DNA from: Thiomicrorhabdus aquaedulcis
Lineage (GTDB): Bacteria; Pseudomonadota; Gammaproteobacteria; Thiomicrospirales; Thiomicrospiraceae
Assembly: GCF_004001325.1 (NCBI RefSeq)
Contig: NZ_AP018722.1
Span: forward strand, 1,488,001-1,552,000
Length of the DNA stretch: 64,000 nt
Direction of reading: 5' to 3'
The stretch's first letter is position 1. Each line of letters begins with the position of its first letter. A program made the translations under genes and the position numbers. The notes below the pieces were generated by a model. It saw only the letters and a list, made by a program, of their open reading frames with translations. It ran no database searches and was not told the origin of the DNA. This document shows positions 19,546 to 29,597 of this stretch, piece by piece.

Positions 19546-20520
19546 TTAAATTTTAAACATCTCAGTTTCGACCTTATGAATCGTTTCGACGATTAAATCA
19601 GTATCAACTTTTCCAATAAAATAGTTAGCACCCATAGACAATACTTCACGGTTATTATTATTGCTGGTCATAGACGTATGCACAATAATTGGCATGTTTT
19701 TGGTTTTAGGGTTGGCTCGTAATTCTCGTATAACAGTGTGCCCTGATGCTACTGGCATTTCTAAATCAGTAAACACCATCGAAATATCATCAAGAGATTC
19801 TAATTTGCCTACATAATCAAGCAACAAACGACCATTATCAAAACTTATAAACTTAAGCCCTAACTGTTCAAACACCATAGACATATAACGTTGTATTGAC
19901 TTACTGTCTTCTGCAAATAAGATTGTTTTTTGAAGCACTTGAGCGCTAAATGCATGTCCTTGCTTGCTTACCTGCTTGGCTGAAGCAAAAATCTTTTCGG
20001 CCATTGCAGGCATTGCTTCAATTAACAGCCGCTCAATATCCAAGATAAAACACAGCGTTTCGCTGTTTTCTAGGTACGTGTGGTTTACAATTTGATTCGT
20101 ATTAACGTCCACATTGTAGTTGCCGGCGGGATGAATATCCGACCAACTTTTTTCTTCAACTCCATGAATATAAGAAACACGCAACCCGATAAAATTATGA
20201 CTAAAATCAGAAACAATAATAATCGATTTTTCTCGTTCCTCGGGAGTCATTTCAAAACCCATCCATTTGGGTAAATCAATAACAGGCAAGTAAACACCAC
20301 GAAGTTCAACCATTCCCTCAATCAATGGATTGGCATCAGGCATAGGGGATACTTCGTAGGCACGAGCTTCAAGCACCTCTCGAACCTTAAAAACATTCAT
20401 ACCGTAATAGGCAGGTTGATAATCGGCTCTTGGAAACTGAACCTGAAAAACCATCAAACTCATTTGATTATTTTTGCTCAGCTGTGCGGTCTTTTCAACT
20501 TGTTCTAATGTAGTACTCAT
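19546..20520 (-). CDS. cheV: Chemotaxis coupling protein CheV (CheW-receiver fusion)
   Basis: 324-aa protein with a CheW-like domain (about residues 20-170; FKVREVLEA, GMVELRGVYLPVIDLPKW-type motif in pieces) and a C-terminal response-regulator receiver (about 195-324). The receiver has the acidic pair in FAEDS, phospho-acceptor Asp in MVFTDLEMP, a Thr/Ser in HTSMT and the Lys in IGKVD. CheV links chemoreceptors to CheA and its phosphorylation is thought to tune adaptation. No other chemotaxis gene is nearby. The gene lies between two foldback repeats in opposite orientations, which would supply or block its transcription signals. Confidence 0.93.
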   Translation of the reverse strand: MSTTLEQVEKTAQLSKNNQMSLMVFQVQFPRADYQPAYYGMNVFKVREVLEARAYEVSPMPDANPLIEGMVELRGVYLPVIDLPKWMGFEMTPEEREKSIIIVSDFSHNFIGLRVSYIHGVEEKSWSDIHPAGNYNVDVNTNQIVNHTYLENSETLCFILDIERLLIEAMPAMAEKIFASAKQVSKQGHAFSAQVLQKTILFAEDSKSIQRYMSMVFEQLGLKFISFDNGRLLLDYVGKLESLDDISMVFTDLEMPVASGHTVIRELRANPKTKNMPIIVHTSMTSNNNNREVLSMGANYFIGKVDTDLIVETIHKVETEMFKI

Positions 20521-20638
20521 AAAGGTGCGCTCGATACTTTTAAGTGTTGATTGAGTGATTAATGAACCTATTTATAACAAAATTGATTTTAACCCAAAGC
20601 GTATAAACTGAACATTTTTTTATCTTATTTATCTAAAA

Positions 20639-20797
20639 GAGACCCATGCACGAGTCAAGGCACGGTTAAAAATGGCTAAAATTTACCTGGTTTTTGTTGA
20701 AAACCTTGCGAATAGCCAGCTATTCACTGCGTTTTTCGCCGCAATCAGGCAAATTTTATCTCATTTTTTCCTCGCACCTCACTCGTACAAAGGTCTC
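20639..20797 (+). repeat. 159-bp foldback repeat, copy C, with TAAAA target duplication
   Basis: Same orientation as the copy at 5372. Flanked by TAAAA (20634-20638 and 20798-20802). Together with the copy at 19376 it brackets cheV. The left end has CCATGC in place of CTTTGC. Confidence 0.92.
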
Positions 20798-20802
20798 TAA
20801 AA

Positions 20803-20906
20803 GAGACCCATGCATGCATGAAGTGCAACGAAAAACAGGTAAGTTTTAGCCATTTTTTGCCATTTTCAGCCACCTTTAGCCGTACATGAAAGCATGCTTA
20901 GATCTC
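20803..20906 (+). repeat. Degenerate foldback repeat overlapping rnhB
   Basis: Starts immediately after the TAAAA duplication with GAGACCCATGCATGCATG and ends CATGCTTAGATCTC. It is a shortened, diverged relative of the 159-bp unit. Its right 41 bp are translated as the last residues of RNase HII. Confidence 0.7.
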
Positions 20907-21540
20907 TTACAGGTTTGAAGGACTTACGATAGCCTTCTATTAATCCATACTGCGCCAACGCCGCCAAATGCTTTACAGTAGGATACCCCTTATGATCGGC
21001 AAACCCGTAATGAGGGTAACGCTCATGCAGTTCAATCATTTGTCGATCACGATAAACTTTAGCCAAAATGGATGCAGCGCTAATTTCTAAAATTTTATCA
21101 TCCCCCTTAATGACGCTTTGGCAAGGCAACGTCAACTTCGGGCAACGATTGCCGTCAACGTACACCATTCTAATATCGCTTACATTAGCATGCAATTGAC
21201 TCACCGCCCTACGCATTGCAAGCAATGTTGCGTGCAAAATATTTAATTCATCAATTTCTTCAAAAGTGGCTCTGGCAATACAATACCCAACCGCTTGGCT
21301 CTCAATTTCTAATGCCAAGCGCTCACGAGTTTTTTCGTTAAGCTTTTTTGAGTCACGCAACGGCAAATCACACCCCTTGGGTAAAATCACCGCACACGCA
21401 ACCACATCACCAATAAGAGGGCCACGCCCCACTTCGTCTACTCCGGCTGTAAAACCGGTTAAAGTTTGGTAAACAGATTCATCATGAACCAACGTGGGAT
21501 AAACATCAAACAACTGGCCTTGCAAAGAACAGCTTGCCAT
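20866..21540 (-). CDS. rnhB: Ribonuclease HII
   Basis: Removes ribonucleotides from RNA-DNA hybrids and misincorporated rNMPs from DNA. The active-site motif [15 protein letters not shown] is near residue 33, with the further acidic residue in VYVDGNRCP and the motif [15 protein letters not shown] choose the Met at 21540 (MASCSLQG), whose A overlaps the lpxB stop in TAATG, implying translational coupling. The C-terminal dozen residues ([12 protein letters not shown]) are encoded by the degenerate foldback repeat at 20803-20906, so the native terminus was probably replaced. The polymerase gene dnaE, which often follows, is absent. Confidence 0.92.
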   Translation of the reverse strand: MASCSLQGQLFDVYPTLVHDESVYQTLTGFTAGVDEVGRGPLIGDVVACAVILPKGCDLPLRDSKKLNEKTRERLALEIESQAVGYCIARATFEEIDELNILHATLLAMRRAVSQLHANVSDIRMVYVDGNRCPKLTLPCQSVIKGDDKILEISAASILAKVYRDRQMIELHERYPHYGFADHKGYPTVKHLAALAQYGLIEGYRKSFKPVRDLSMLSCTAKGG

Positions 21541-22733
21541 TAAACTAACCCAGCCCATTCTTGAATCGCATCGGCGGCTAAACTGGATGCATTTTTCTTT
21601 AGTTGTTGATATTGCGTGGTAAATTCCGCAATTTGTCGTGTGCGCAATGCCTCGTTAAAACAAACCTGCTCTAGGGCAAAAGCAATGTTTTGCGGCGTTG
21701 CGGCATCTTGTATAAGTTCGGTAACTAAGGTTTGGTTGGCTAAAATATTGGGTAAACCAATCCATTGAATGGTTGCCATTTTCTTCATCAACCAATACGA
21801 TATTGGGTGCACCTGAATGGCCAAAACCATGGGGCGTTTCATTAAGGCGCATTCTAATGTTGCCGTGCCCGATGTCACAATGGCTTGATCACACGCCTCT
21901 AAAACCTCTTTAGACTGTCCATCCATCAACTGTATCGATAAACCGACACCAAATTCATCAACCGACCGCTGTATGCGCGCTTTAGCTTTTTTATTAACGC
22001 ACGGAATTACATAATGCATACCAGGATGCTGCGTCGACAAAATTTGCGCGGTCTGAAGATACACATCACTCATACGCTCAATTTCACTGGCTCTTGAACC
22101 CGGTAAAATAGCGGTAACGTTGGCGTTTAATGGCACATTTAATAAAGTTCTAGCGGCTGTTTTATTAGGATATTCTGCAATTAAATTGGCCAAAGGGTGA
22201 CCAACAAACTTAACTGGAATGTGATATCGCTCATAATAAGGGGGTTCAAAAGGAAATAATACCAGCACGCCATCAACCGCTTTACGAATCTTAATCAAGC
22301 GTTTAACCCGCCACGCCCACACAGATGGCCCCACATAATGAATAGTTTTAATGCCTTGCTGCTTAAGAGTGGCTTCAACTTTAAAATTGAAATCAGGTGC
22401 ATCAATGCCAATAAAGACATTTGGCTGGCACTGCAATAAGCGCTTAATTAATTGCTTACGAATACTAAGCAGTTCTGGCAAATGCTTTAACACTTCAAAA
22501 AGCCCCATTACTGAGAGTTTTTCCATGGAAAACCAACTTTCAAATCCGATGGACAGCATTTTAGGACCGCCAATTCCTACGAATCGTGCCTGTGGAAAAC
22601 GCGCTTTTAATACCTGCATCAAATCGAAACCTAACGTATCACCCGAGGCTTCTCCCACCACCATGGCAATAACAAAGGGCTGATTGGATACATAAGATTG
22701 CGGGTCACGTTGAATGTCTGTGTACAAAGTCAT
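21540..22733 (-). CDS. lpxB: Lipid-A-disaccharide synthase
   Basis: GT19 glycosyltransferase at the inner membrane that joins lipid X with UDP-diacylglucosamine to make the lipid A disaccharide. The opening [16 protein letters not shown] and the internal [13 protein letters not shown] are family signatures; [11 protein letters not shown] lies in the nucleotide-binding half. 397 aa, slightly longer than typical at the N-terminus. It follows lpxA with a 12-bp gap. Confidence 0.95.
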   Translation of the reverse strand: MTLYTDIQRDPQSYVSNQPFVIAMVVGEASGDTLGFDLMQVLKARFPQARFVGIGGPKMLSIGFESWFSMEKLSVMGLFEVLKHLPELLSIRKQLIKRLLQCQPNVFIGIDAPDFNFKVEATLKQQGIKTIHYVGPSVWAWRVKRLIKIRKAVDGVLVLFPFEPPYYERYHIPVKFVGHPLANLIAEYPNKTAARTLLNVPLNANVTAILPGSRASEIERMSDVYLQTAQILSTQHPGMHYVIPCVNKKAKARIQRSVDEFGVGLSIQLMDGQSKEVLEACDQAIVTSGTATLECALMKRPMVLAIQVHPISYWLMKKMATIQWIGLPNILANQTLVTELIQDAATPQNIAFALEQVCFNEALRTRQIAEFTTQYQQLKKNASSLAADAIQEWAGLV

Positions 22734-22745
22734 TGCAACAAAAAA

Positions 22746-23516
22746 CTAGCGAACAATGCCGCGATGGGAATTTTTTAGAAATGTATTAAGACCGTCTAAT
22801 GTACCTTTGGCATCATTGATGGCGTCTAATTCGTGTAACGCTTGCTCTAATCTGTAACCGGTTCGATAAATAACACGATAGGCTTTTTTAATTAAATTAA
22901 GTTGCTCTTTATCAAAACCACGACGCTTCAAGCCTTCAAAGTTAATGCCTCTTGGCACCGCAAGGTTACCTGAAACAACAATAAAATTGGGAACATCTTG
23001 ATTAATGACACTGCCCATACCGCAAAAGCTGTGTGCCCCTATGTTACAAAATTGATGCACTAGGGTATAACCCCCTAAAATAGCCCAATCCTGAACGACA
23101 ACATGCCCTGCCAACGCTGCGGCATTAGCAAAAATACAGTGATTGCCAATCACACAATCGTGGGCAATATGCACGCCAGCCATCACCCAATTGTCGTCAC
23201 CAATAATGGTTTCACCACGATCTTGCGTAGTACCCCGATTAATGGTTACATTTTCTCTAAACGTGTTATTGTCGCCAATTAGTAAAGTCGTTGGCTCACC
23301 GGCGTATTTTTTATCTTGAGGAGCCGCGCCAATAGAACTAAATTGAAAAAAATGATTATTTTTTCCAATCACCGTTGGCCCCTGCACCACAACATGCGGC
23401 TCTAACACGCAGCCCGAACCTAAAGTAACCGCACCATCAATGACACAATAAGCGCCAATGGTTACATTGGCACCGATGTTGGCGCGTGGATCAATAATTG
23501 CGGTTGAATGAATCAA
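22746..23516 (-). CDS. lpxA: UDP-N-acetylglucosamine O-acyltransferase
   Basis: First enzyme of lipid A synthesis. 256 aa of left-handed beta-helix hexapeptide repeats (for example VTIGAYCVIDG, VIGNHCIFANAAAL) followed by a helical C-terminal part. The catalytic His lies in AGVHIAHDCVIG, and the ACP-binding region is in the C-terminal helices (LKRRGFDKEQL). It starts 3 bp after fabZ in the operon. Confidence 0.95.
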   Translation of the reverse strand: MIHSTAIIDPRANIGANVTIGAYCVIDGAVTLGSGCVLEPHVVVQGPTVIGKNNHFFQFSSIGAAPQDKKYAGEPTTLLIGDNNTFRENVTINRGTTQDRGETIIGDDNWVMAGVHIAHDCVIGNHCIFANAAALAGHVVVQDWAILGGYTLVHQFCNIGAHSFCGMGSVINQDVPNFIVVSGNLAVPRGINFEGLKRRGFDKEQLNLIKKAYRVIYRTGYRLEQALHELDAINDAKGTLDGLNTFLKNSHRGIVR

Positions 23517-23519
23517 AAT

Positions 23520-23957
23520 TTAAACCTTTCTTTCTGCACATAATAAATCTGCAGAAGCAATCACTTTGCCATCTACTTTTGTAACGCACTCAAACTTCCA
23601 AATCCCACGTTTGTTTCCCAATGTCTTCACTTCAAAATCCAAACGATCCCCTGGAATAGCCGGCTGCCTAAAGCGACAATTATCTACCGCTGCCAAGTAG
23701 TACATTGACGTGCCGTCAGGCTTTGCCCCCTGAGTACGAAACGCTAAAATTCCAGTGCATTGTGCCATAGCTTCAATAATCATAACGCCTGGCATGATAG
23801 GATTGTTAGGAAAATGACCCGTAAACTGCGGTTCATTAAACGTGACATTTTTAAACGCTTTTAACGACTCACCCGAGGTAAATTCTGTGACCCTATCCAC
23901 TAACAAAAATGGATAACGGTGCGGTAAATAATCAAAAATATCCTTAACTTCCATCAT
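23520..23957 (-). CDS. fabZ: (3R)-hydroxyacyl-ACP dehydratase FabZ
   Basis: Hot-dog-fold dehydratase of fatty acid elongation, which competes with LpxA and LpxD for 3-hydroxyacyl-ACP. 145 aa. The catalytic His is in [13 protein letters not shown] and the Glu in [12 protein letters not shown]. Placed between lpxD and lpxA as in most gammaproteobacteria; the 120-bp gap to lpxD is longer than usual. Confidence 0.95.
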   Translation of the reverse strand: MMEVKDIFDYLPHRYPFLLVDRVTEFTSGESLKAFKNVTFNEPQFTGHFPNNPIMPGVMIIEAMAQCTGILAFRTQGAKPDGTSMYYLAAVDNCRFRQPAIPGDRLDFEVKTLGNKRGIWKFECVTKVDGKVIASADLLCAERKV

Positions 23958-24077
23958 TTTTAAAATCCAATTCCGACTGTTTTTATGAGCCCTTAATATA
24001 AGGTGAAACCACTTTATTAGGCTCTTTATTGTTATATTTATGGTCTATACGCGGTTATATACATTAGGCTGCGGCTA

Positions 24078-25124
24078 TTAAACAGCTTGCTGTGCAATAA
24101 GTTCATACTGTGTTTGTAACTCTTTTAGCTGTTGTGCCATTTTTTCAAGCTGCCGTATACGAATAACATTTTTTCGCCACTCATTCACAGGAACAGCTGG
24201 AAAACCCGCATACGTTCCCGGCTCAGACAAACTATGCGTAACAGCCGACTTTGCCATCAAGTGAGTATTGCTTGTTACAGTAATATGACCTGTTATACCT
24301 GACTGACCCGCCACGGTACAATAATCACCTAACACGGCACTGCCAGCAAGCCCTGACTGGCCAGCAATTGCACAACCTTTACCCAACGTAACGTTATGTG
24401 CAATATGCACTAAGTTATCAATAATACAATGATCGCCTATCAGGGTGTCATCGAGTGCGCCGCGGTCAATGGTGCAATTGTTACCAATCGACACATGACT
24501 GCCTATAATCACCCTACCAACTTGTGGAATCTTAACCCACTGTCCATCATGATTCGCCCAACCAAAACCATCACCACCAATAATGCTTCCAGCTTCGATA
24601 GTCACAAAGTCGCCTAACATACACCCTTGATGAATAACAACGTTTGGGCCAATTCGACACGATTTACCAATGGTAACGCCTTCTTCAATTACAGCTCCAG
24701 CACATAAATAAGTGCCATCGCCAATAACAGACCCTTCATATACTACGGCAAAAGCCTCAACCGTTATTGATGAACCCAGTGTCACATTATCTTGAATGTA
24801 GGCTTGTTGATGAACCCCCTGCAAACGATGTTTAACAGGGTTTAATAGTTGAGCTACTAATGCATAGGCATAATATGGATCAGGAACTACAATGCAGGCA
24901 ACTGAACAATCCGCACTTAATGAATCGGGTAACAATACGGCACTGGCATGAGTTGTTGCTAAAAATGGACGATACTTTTTTTCTTTTAAAAAACTTATTT
25001 CTTGGTTTTTCGCATGATTTAAAGCCGCAACCTGCTTAATCTCAATAAAAGGGTCACCGACTAATCGAGCAGTCACCCCATGCATTTCAAGATGCTTAAC
25101 AATCTGAGCTAACTGAACTGTCAT
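24078..25124 (-). CDS. lpxD: UDP-3-O-acylglucosamine N-acyltransferase
   Basis: Third step of lipid A synthesis, adding the N-linked hydroxyacyl chain. N-terminal uridine-binding domain (about residues 1-100), a beta-helix of hexapeptide repeats (about 105-310; catalytic His in [11 protein letters not shown]), and a C-terminal coiled coil ([15 protein letters not shown]). 348 aa. Starts 7 bp after skp. Confidence 0.95.
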   Translation of the reverse strand: MTVQLAQIVKHLEMHGVTARLVGDPFIEIKQVAALNHAKNQEISFLKEKKYRPFLATTHASAVLLPDSLSADCSVACIVVPDPYYAYALVAQLLNPVKHRLQGVHQQAYIQDNVTLGSSITVEAFAVVYEGSVIGDGTYLCAGAVIEEGVTIGKSCRIGPNVVIHQGCMLGDFVTIEAGSIIGGDGFGWANHDGQWVKIPQVGRVIIGSHVSIGNNCTIDRGALDDTLIGDHCIIDNLVHIAHNVTLGKGCAIAGQSGLAGSAVLGDYCTVAGQSGITGHITVTSNTHLMAKSAVTHSLSEPGTYAGFPAVPVNEWRKNVIRIRQLEKMAQQLKELQTQYELIAQQAV

Positions 25125-25131
25125 AACTTAC

Positions 25132-25667
25132 TTACTTATTAAATTCAGAACGCTGTTTATCACTTTGAGATTGCAATTGAGTTAACACGTCTTTAGTAAC
25201 ATCAATTCTTTCGTTGGTGTAAGCAATTCCTTCATACAAAATAAGGTCATAGGCTTGTTTTTTACCAATGGCTTTAATCGCTTCATTAACCAATGTTTGC
25301 ATACTGGCTAATTCTTCGTTACGACGCAAATTAAGCAACTCTTGAACATCGTTACGACGGCGTTGAATTTCACGCGTTAACATTCCAATTTCACGCTCTT
25401 TCGTGGCTTTTTGTGCGTCACTCATAACCGCTTTATTTTTTGATAATCGTTTTGCTGCTTATCAAGATTGGCGGCTAAACCTTTTAACTCGGTTTGTTGC
25501 GGTGCAAACTCTCTTTCTAGCTTAGCACTGGCTAACTTAGCTTGCGGTGCTTGCTCTAGCAACAGAGCCACGTTTACTACACCGACTTTAACAGGCTCTT
25601 CTGCCAATGACAAAGTTGACAAGGTCATTAAAAAAACCGCGCTATAAAGTTTAATAATTTTTTGCAT
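25132..25667 (-). CDS. skp: Periplasmic chaperone Skp/OmpH, with apparent frameshift
   Basis: Trimeric holdase that keeps outer-membrane proteins soluble on their way to BamA. A signal peptide ends near LSLAEE, followed by KVGVVNVALLLEQAP. Long helices rich in charged residues form the tentacles. The coding sequence is split. One extra base in the T-run at 25436-25441 (A-run in coding sense) gives DYQKNKAVMSDAQKATK and joins both halves into a protein of about 178 aa, the usual size. The position between bamA and lpxD is canonical. I use the second Met (25667) as start; 25676 is possible. Confidence 0.85.
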
Positions 25668-25848
25668 TCCACACATCCATTTTAAATAAAAGACCTTTGC
25701 ATAAGATTTACTTATACAGAGACAGCAATCAGTAGTTATTATATATTTTTTGAATTTTACCCTAAATTCATGATTTAAGGTAAAGGCTTAAATTAATTTT
25801 ATTGATTCTACTAATAGAATTTGTTATCCGCTTTAAAAACCTTCATTA

Positions 25849-25860
25849 ACCAGGCCTGGT
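25849..25860. repeat. Iterated palindrome, bamA/skp gap
   Basis: Exact ACCAGGCCTGGT, 41 bp after the bamA stop. The same gap has a lone foldback-repeat end (AGACCTTTGCATAAG, from 25691). Confidence 0.95.
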
Positions 25861-25900
25861 AAGGTTAAATAATTAACTCATTTAACTAAAGGCATCAGAC

Positions 25901-28198
25901 CTAAAGCGCCATGCCTAGGTTAAATTGAAACGTTTGGGTATCGTCGCTCTTTTCATATGCCACAGGCTGTGCAAAACTAAACGACAATGGCCCAACTGGC
26001 GTAATCCACGAAAAACCTAAACCCACCGAGCTTCTAAGCTCACCTAAATCAATCTGATCAAAGGTGTTAAACACATTACCCGCATCAAAAAAGACACTTA
26101 AACGCAAATTGCTTGAATCTTCAATTAACGGCATTGGAAACACCAGTGCCGCTGTACTGATGACGCGCGTGCTACCACCTCTTGGACGATCACTACCATT
26201 AGCGGTTAAATCATAAAGATCACCCAATGAGTTGGGTTCAAAACCACGTACCGAACCAATACCACCGGCGTAAAAACGCTCGTAAAAAGGCAACTCTTCT
26301 GTGTCCCCATAGGCCTCACCATAAGCAATGCCTGCGCGCAAATTAAGGGTTAAATTGCGCGTTAAAGGGTAGTAAAACTTTTCGTCGGCAAAAAGTTTGT
26401 AATACGCCGCATCTGATGTACCAGGCACAACCGCTTGCATGGACAAGCTGGTTACTTGCCCATCGGATGGGAAGTAAAAGGCGTTTTTAGTGTCCCGTGT
26501 CCAGCCCATGCTGTAAATAGCCGCGGTGGTATCCGTACCGTTAATCGCCGCATAGTCATTACAAAAGCTAAACGTATTCGAACATACCAACTCTTGAGAA
26601 TCTAACTTTAAACCGTAACTTAGGTTACTCACCTCGCTTAACGGATAACCCAACGACAACCTGATCCCTTTGTTGTTGGTGGTATAGTCGGCAATTTCGA
26701 GCTCTTCGGCGTCAATTTCGCTTAAATAAAAGCCACCACCCAAACTCACACCATCGTCGGTAAAGTAAGGATTGGTAATACCGATGTCGGCCGTTTTACG
26801 CGCCGCACTGGTGGCCACACTAAAATCGAGTTTATTACCGCTGCCCACAAAGTTTCTTTCGGACACACCTAGGTTAAAACTTACACCATCCAACTGAGAA
26901 TAACCGACACCCGCACTAAACGAGCCCGTGGCCTGTTCTTCCACTTTAACCACTAAATCAACTTCGTCTTTTGAAACACGCTTAGTTTCAATATCGGCAC
27001 TTTTAAAGTATCCCAGGCGATTTAAACGCGCTTTTGAATTGCGAACGTCTTTTAGAGAATAAGGCGCACTTTCTAACTGGCGCATTTCACGACGAATAAC
27101 ATGATCTCGAGTACGTGTATTGCCTTCTACTTCAACACGTCGAATATACACTCTGTCCTTAGGCTCAACCTTGAACAGCAGAGCAACGGTTCTATTGGTT
27201 TTATCCAACACTGTATCAGGCTCAACCTCGGCAAACGCATAACCTTCTTCACTTAAGCGATCTCGAATAGCGTTTACCGAAGCGACGATAGCACTACGTG
27301 AAAAAACAGCGCTTTCTTTAATGGTCAATAAAGCTTCAAGCACTTTGCGTTCAACAATTAGCTCTCCGGCAAAATTAATGGTCGAAATAGTGTACTGCTC
27401 ACCTTCAGTCATATTAATAGTCGTAAATACTTTGGATTTATCAGTCGATAAACTGACTTGTGACGAACGTACTTTATATTCAGCGTATCCACGATCCATA
27501 TAATAGGAGCGCAGGGTTTCTATATCCGCTTCTAACTTAGGTTTAGAGTATTTGTCGCCATCTCCGAATGCAGCAGATTTATCGGACATTTGTATTAACG
27601 ATTTTAAACGCTCATCGGAATACACCTTATTGCCAACCAAAGCAATTTTGCCAATGGTCGCAGGATCGTTTTCGACAATTTTAATTTTTAAAGCAACACG
27701 ATTGCGCGGTAATTCAGTGCTGATAATTTCAACTTCTGCCGCGTAATAGCCAAAATTGTGGTATCGACGCTTTAAATCAACAATGACACGATCCATCTCA
27801 ACTTGGTTGTAAATTCGTCCAGTTTTAATACCTAAACCATCCAAAGCTTCTTTGAGAGCGTCTGTTTCAATGAGTTTATTGCCCTCCATTTCAATTTCGG
27901 CCAATGTTGCACGCTCAACCACCTTAATTACCAAAACACCATTGTCTTTTTGATATAACGACACTTCATCAAAAAAGCCAGTTTTATAAAGACTTTGGAT
28001 GGTTTTTTGCACCATTGAACTGCTTAAAGTTGTGCCTTTGGCAAAGGGTAAATAACTGTTAATGGTTTCAAAACCAATGCGATTCGCACCCTCAACTTGA
28101 ATGGTTTCAACCACAAAAGCGTGACTTAACACAGGAGTAAACATCAGGCCAATAAGTGCGCTTGATAAGGCCGTTCTTTTTAGAGATTTAAAGTTCAT
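25901..28198 (-). CDS. bamA: Outer-membrane assembly factor BamA
   Basis: Essential Omp85 protein that inserts beta-barrels in the outer membrane. A signal peptide (cleavage near LSHAFVV) is followed by five POTRA domains (about residues 20-420) and a 16-strand barrel. The L6 motif VRGFEPNSLG and a C-terminal strand ending in an aromatic-alternating pattern are present. I choose the Met at 28198 (MNFKSLKR), 1 nt after the rseP stop (TAATATG); an upstream Met within rseP is less likely. Confidence 0.95.
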   Translation of the reverse strand: MNFKSLKRTALSSALIGLMFTPVLSHAFVVETIQVEGANRIGFETINSYLPFAKGTTLSSSMVQKTIQSLYKTGFFDEVSLYQKDNGVLVIKVVERATLAEIEMEGNKLIETDALKEALDGLGIKTGRIYNQVEMDRVIVDLKRRYHNFGYYAAEVEIISTELPRNRVALKIKIVENDPATIGKIALVGNKVYSDERLKSLIQMSDKSAAFGDGDKYSKPKLEADIETLRSYYMDRGYAEYKVRSSQVSLSTDKSKVFTTINMTEGEQYTISTINFAGELIVERKVLEALLTIKESAVFSRSAIVASVNAIRDRLSEEGYAFAEVEPDTVLDKTNRTVALLFKVEPKDRVYIRRVEVEGNTRTRDHVIRREMRQLESAPYSLKDVRNSKARLNRLGYFKSADIETKRVSKDEVDLVVKVEEQATGSFSAGVGYSQLDGVSFNLGVSERNFVGSGNKLDFSVATSAARKTADIGITNPYFTDDGVSLGGGFYLSEIDAEELEIADYTTNNKGIRLSLGYPLSEVSNLSYGLKLDSQELVCSNTFSFCNDYAAINGTDTTAAIYSMGWTRDTKNAFYFPSDGQVTSLSMQAVVPGTSDAAYYKLFADEKFYYPLTRNLTLNLRAGIAYGEAYGDTEELPFYERFYAGGIGSVRGFEPNSLGDLYDLTANGSDRPRGGSTRVISTAALVFPMPLIEDSSNLRLSVFFDAGNVFNTFDQIDLGELRSSVGLGFSWITPVGPLSFSFAQPVAYEKSDDTQTFQFNLGMAL

Positions 28199-28199
28199 A

Positions 28200-29597
28200 T
28201 TAACCATTTGCAATTCTAACTACGTCATTAAATAAAGCGACAAAGGTTAAGCCTAAAATCAATACTAAGCCTATCTGTTGCCCCACCATCATTATTTTTT
28301 CGTTGACTGGAGAGCCTTTAAGCATCTCAACCAAATAAAACATCAAATGCCCACCGTCTAAAACAGGAATAGGCAAGAGATTTAAAAACCCTAAACTCAA
28401 ACTTAACAATGCCAACAAACCCAAAAACGAGATAAATCCAGTTTGCATGGCCTGCCCAGAAAATTCAGCAATGCTGAGCGGACCCGATAAGTTTTGAACG
28501 CTTACCTCTCCTAAAAGCATACGCTTAAGCATTGTCCAGCTCATTTGCAATAGGTCGACGCTTCGGTCAAACCCTTGCCCTAAAGATTCTATATAACCAT
28601 AACGAACCACCGAGGTATAAGGCGCCATGTCAGCTTCGGTTATTTTTACCCCTACCCCTAACTTGCCGACCACTTGACCATCGGCTAACGTATTAGACTC
28701 TAAACGAACCTGAGTGGTTACAACATTGGCATTGCGCATAAACGTTAAGTCAACCAACTGATTAGGGTTGGCCTGAATACGTTCAACCAGCTCATGCCAA
28801 TAGGCAACCTGCTGACCATCAATTGACACAATTAAATCGTCAGTTTGCAACCCTGCCAGCTGCCCAGCGCTATTAGGCAAGACCTGCCCCACCACGGGTG
28901 GTACTGAAATCTTTGCCGCACTTAAACCCAATTCTTTTAACCAATTTTGCTTGGTTTGATTAATGTCTAAACCGTCCAAACCAACACTAAACAGCGTGAG
29001 TTCTCGCTGAGTCAACGCATTTTGCAACGTAATATCAACCGAAGACTGCTTTTCAATTAAGGCGTGTAATACCGCCTGATGAACCATTTGCCAACTTGCA
29101 ACCGACTCATTATTAATACGCGTAATCGACCAGGCCTGGTCATTTTCAAATAACGTTATTTGACTTGCCTTGGCAGAAATAGCTAATGGACTGTTCTCGT
29201 GCGTTTGGTTAATGATAGGTTTAACACCACTCACGCCAATCATAAACATAGCGCTAAGCACTAACCAAGCAAACACCAAGTTGATAATGGGTCCTGCCGC
29301 CACCACCGCAAAACGTTTGTAAACCGATTGGCGATTAAACGCCCTGGCTAAATCTTCTGGCGCAACATTGCCTTCACGCTCATCCACAAATTTAACAAAA
29401 CCGCCCAACGGAATCATTGCAATACTAAAACGTGTTTCTTTGCCTTGACGTTGATAAAGGGGTTTACCAAAACCAATCGAAAACTCCAACACCTTAATAT
29501 TAAACCAACGCGCTACTTGGTAGTGTCCCCACTCGTGAATACCCACCAGCAAGGCAATGACCACTATAAAACCCAAAACAGACCAAAGCACACTCAT
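28200..29597 (-). CDS. rseP: Site-2 metalloprotease RseP
   Basis: Inner-membrane protease that cuts anti-sigma-E and leftover signal peptides. The HExxH zinc motif is in GIHEWGHY (near residue 20), the second metal site in PVLDGGHL near the C-terminus, and two PDZ-like regions lie between. I choose the Met at 29597 (MSVLWSV), which overlaps the cdsA stop as ATGA. An exact iterated palindrome at 29129-29140 lies in the coding region, read here as DQAWS, a different frame from the PGLV copies. Confidence 0.95.
   Translation of the reverse strand: MSVLWSVLGFIVVIALLVGIHEWGHYQVARWFNIKVLEFSIGFGKPLYQRQGKETRFSIAMIPLGGFVKFVDEREGNVAPEDLARAFNRQSVYKRFAVVAAGPIINLVFAWLVLSAMFMIGVSGVKPIINQTHENSPLAISAKASQITLFENDQAWSITRINNESVASWQMVHQAVLHALIEKQSSVDITLQNALTQRELTLFSVGLDGLDINQTKQNWLKELGLSAAKISVPPVVGQVLPNSAGQLAGLQTDDLIVSIDGQQVAYWHELVERIQANPNQLVDLTFMRNANVVTTQVRLESNTLADGQVVGKLGVGVKITEADMAPYTSVVRYGYIESLGQGFDRSVDLLQMSWTMLKRMLLGEVSVQNLSGPLSIAEFSGQAMQTGFISFLGLLALLSLSLGFLNLLPIPVLDGGHLMFYLVEMLKGSPVNEKIMMVGQQIGLVLILGLTFVALFNDVVRIANG
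29129..29140. repeat. Iterated palindrome in rseP
   Basis: Exact ACCAGGCCTGGT in coding sequence; symmetric over 14 bp. Confidence 0.95.
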
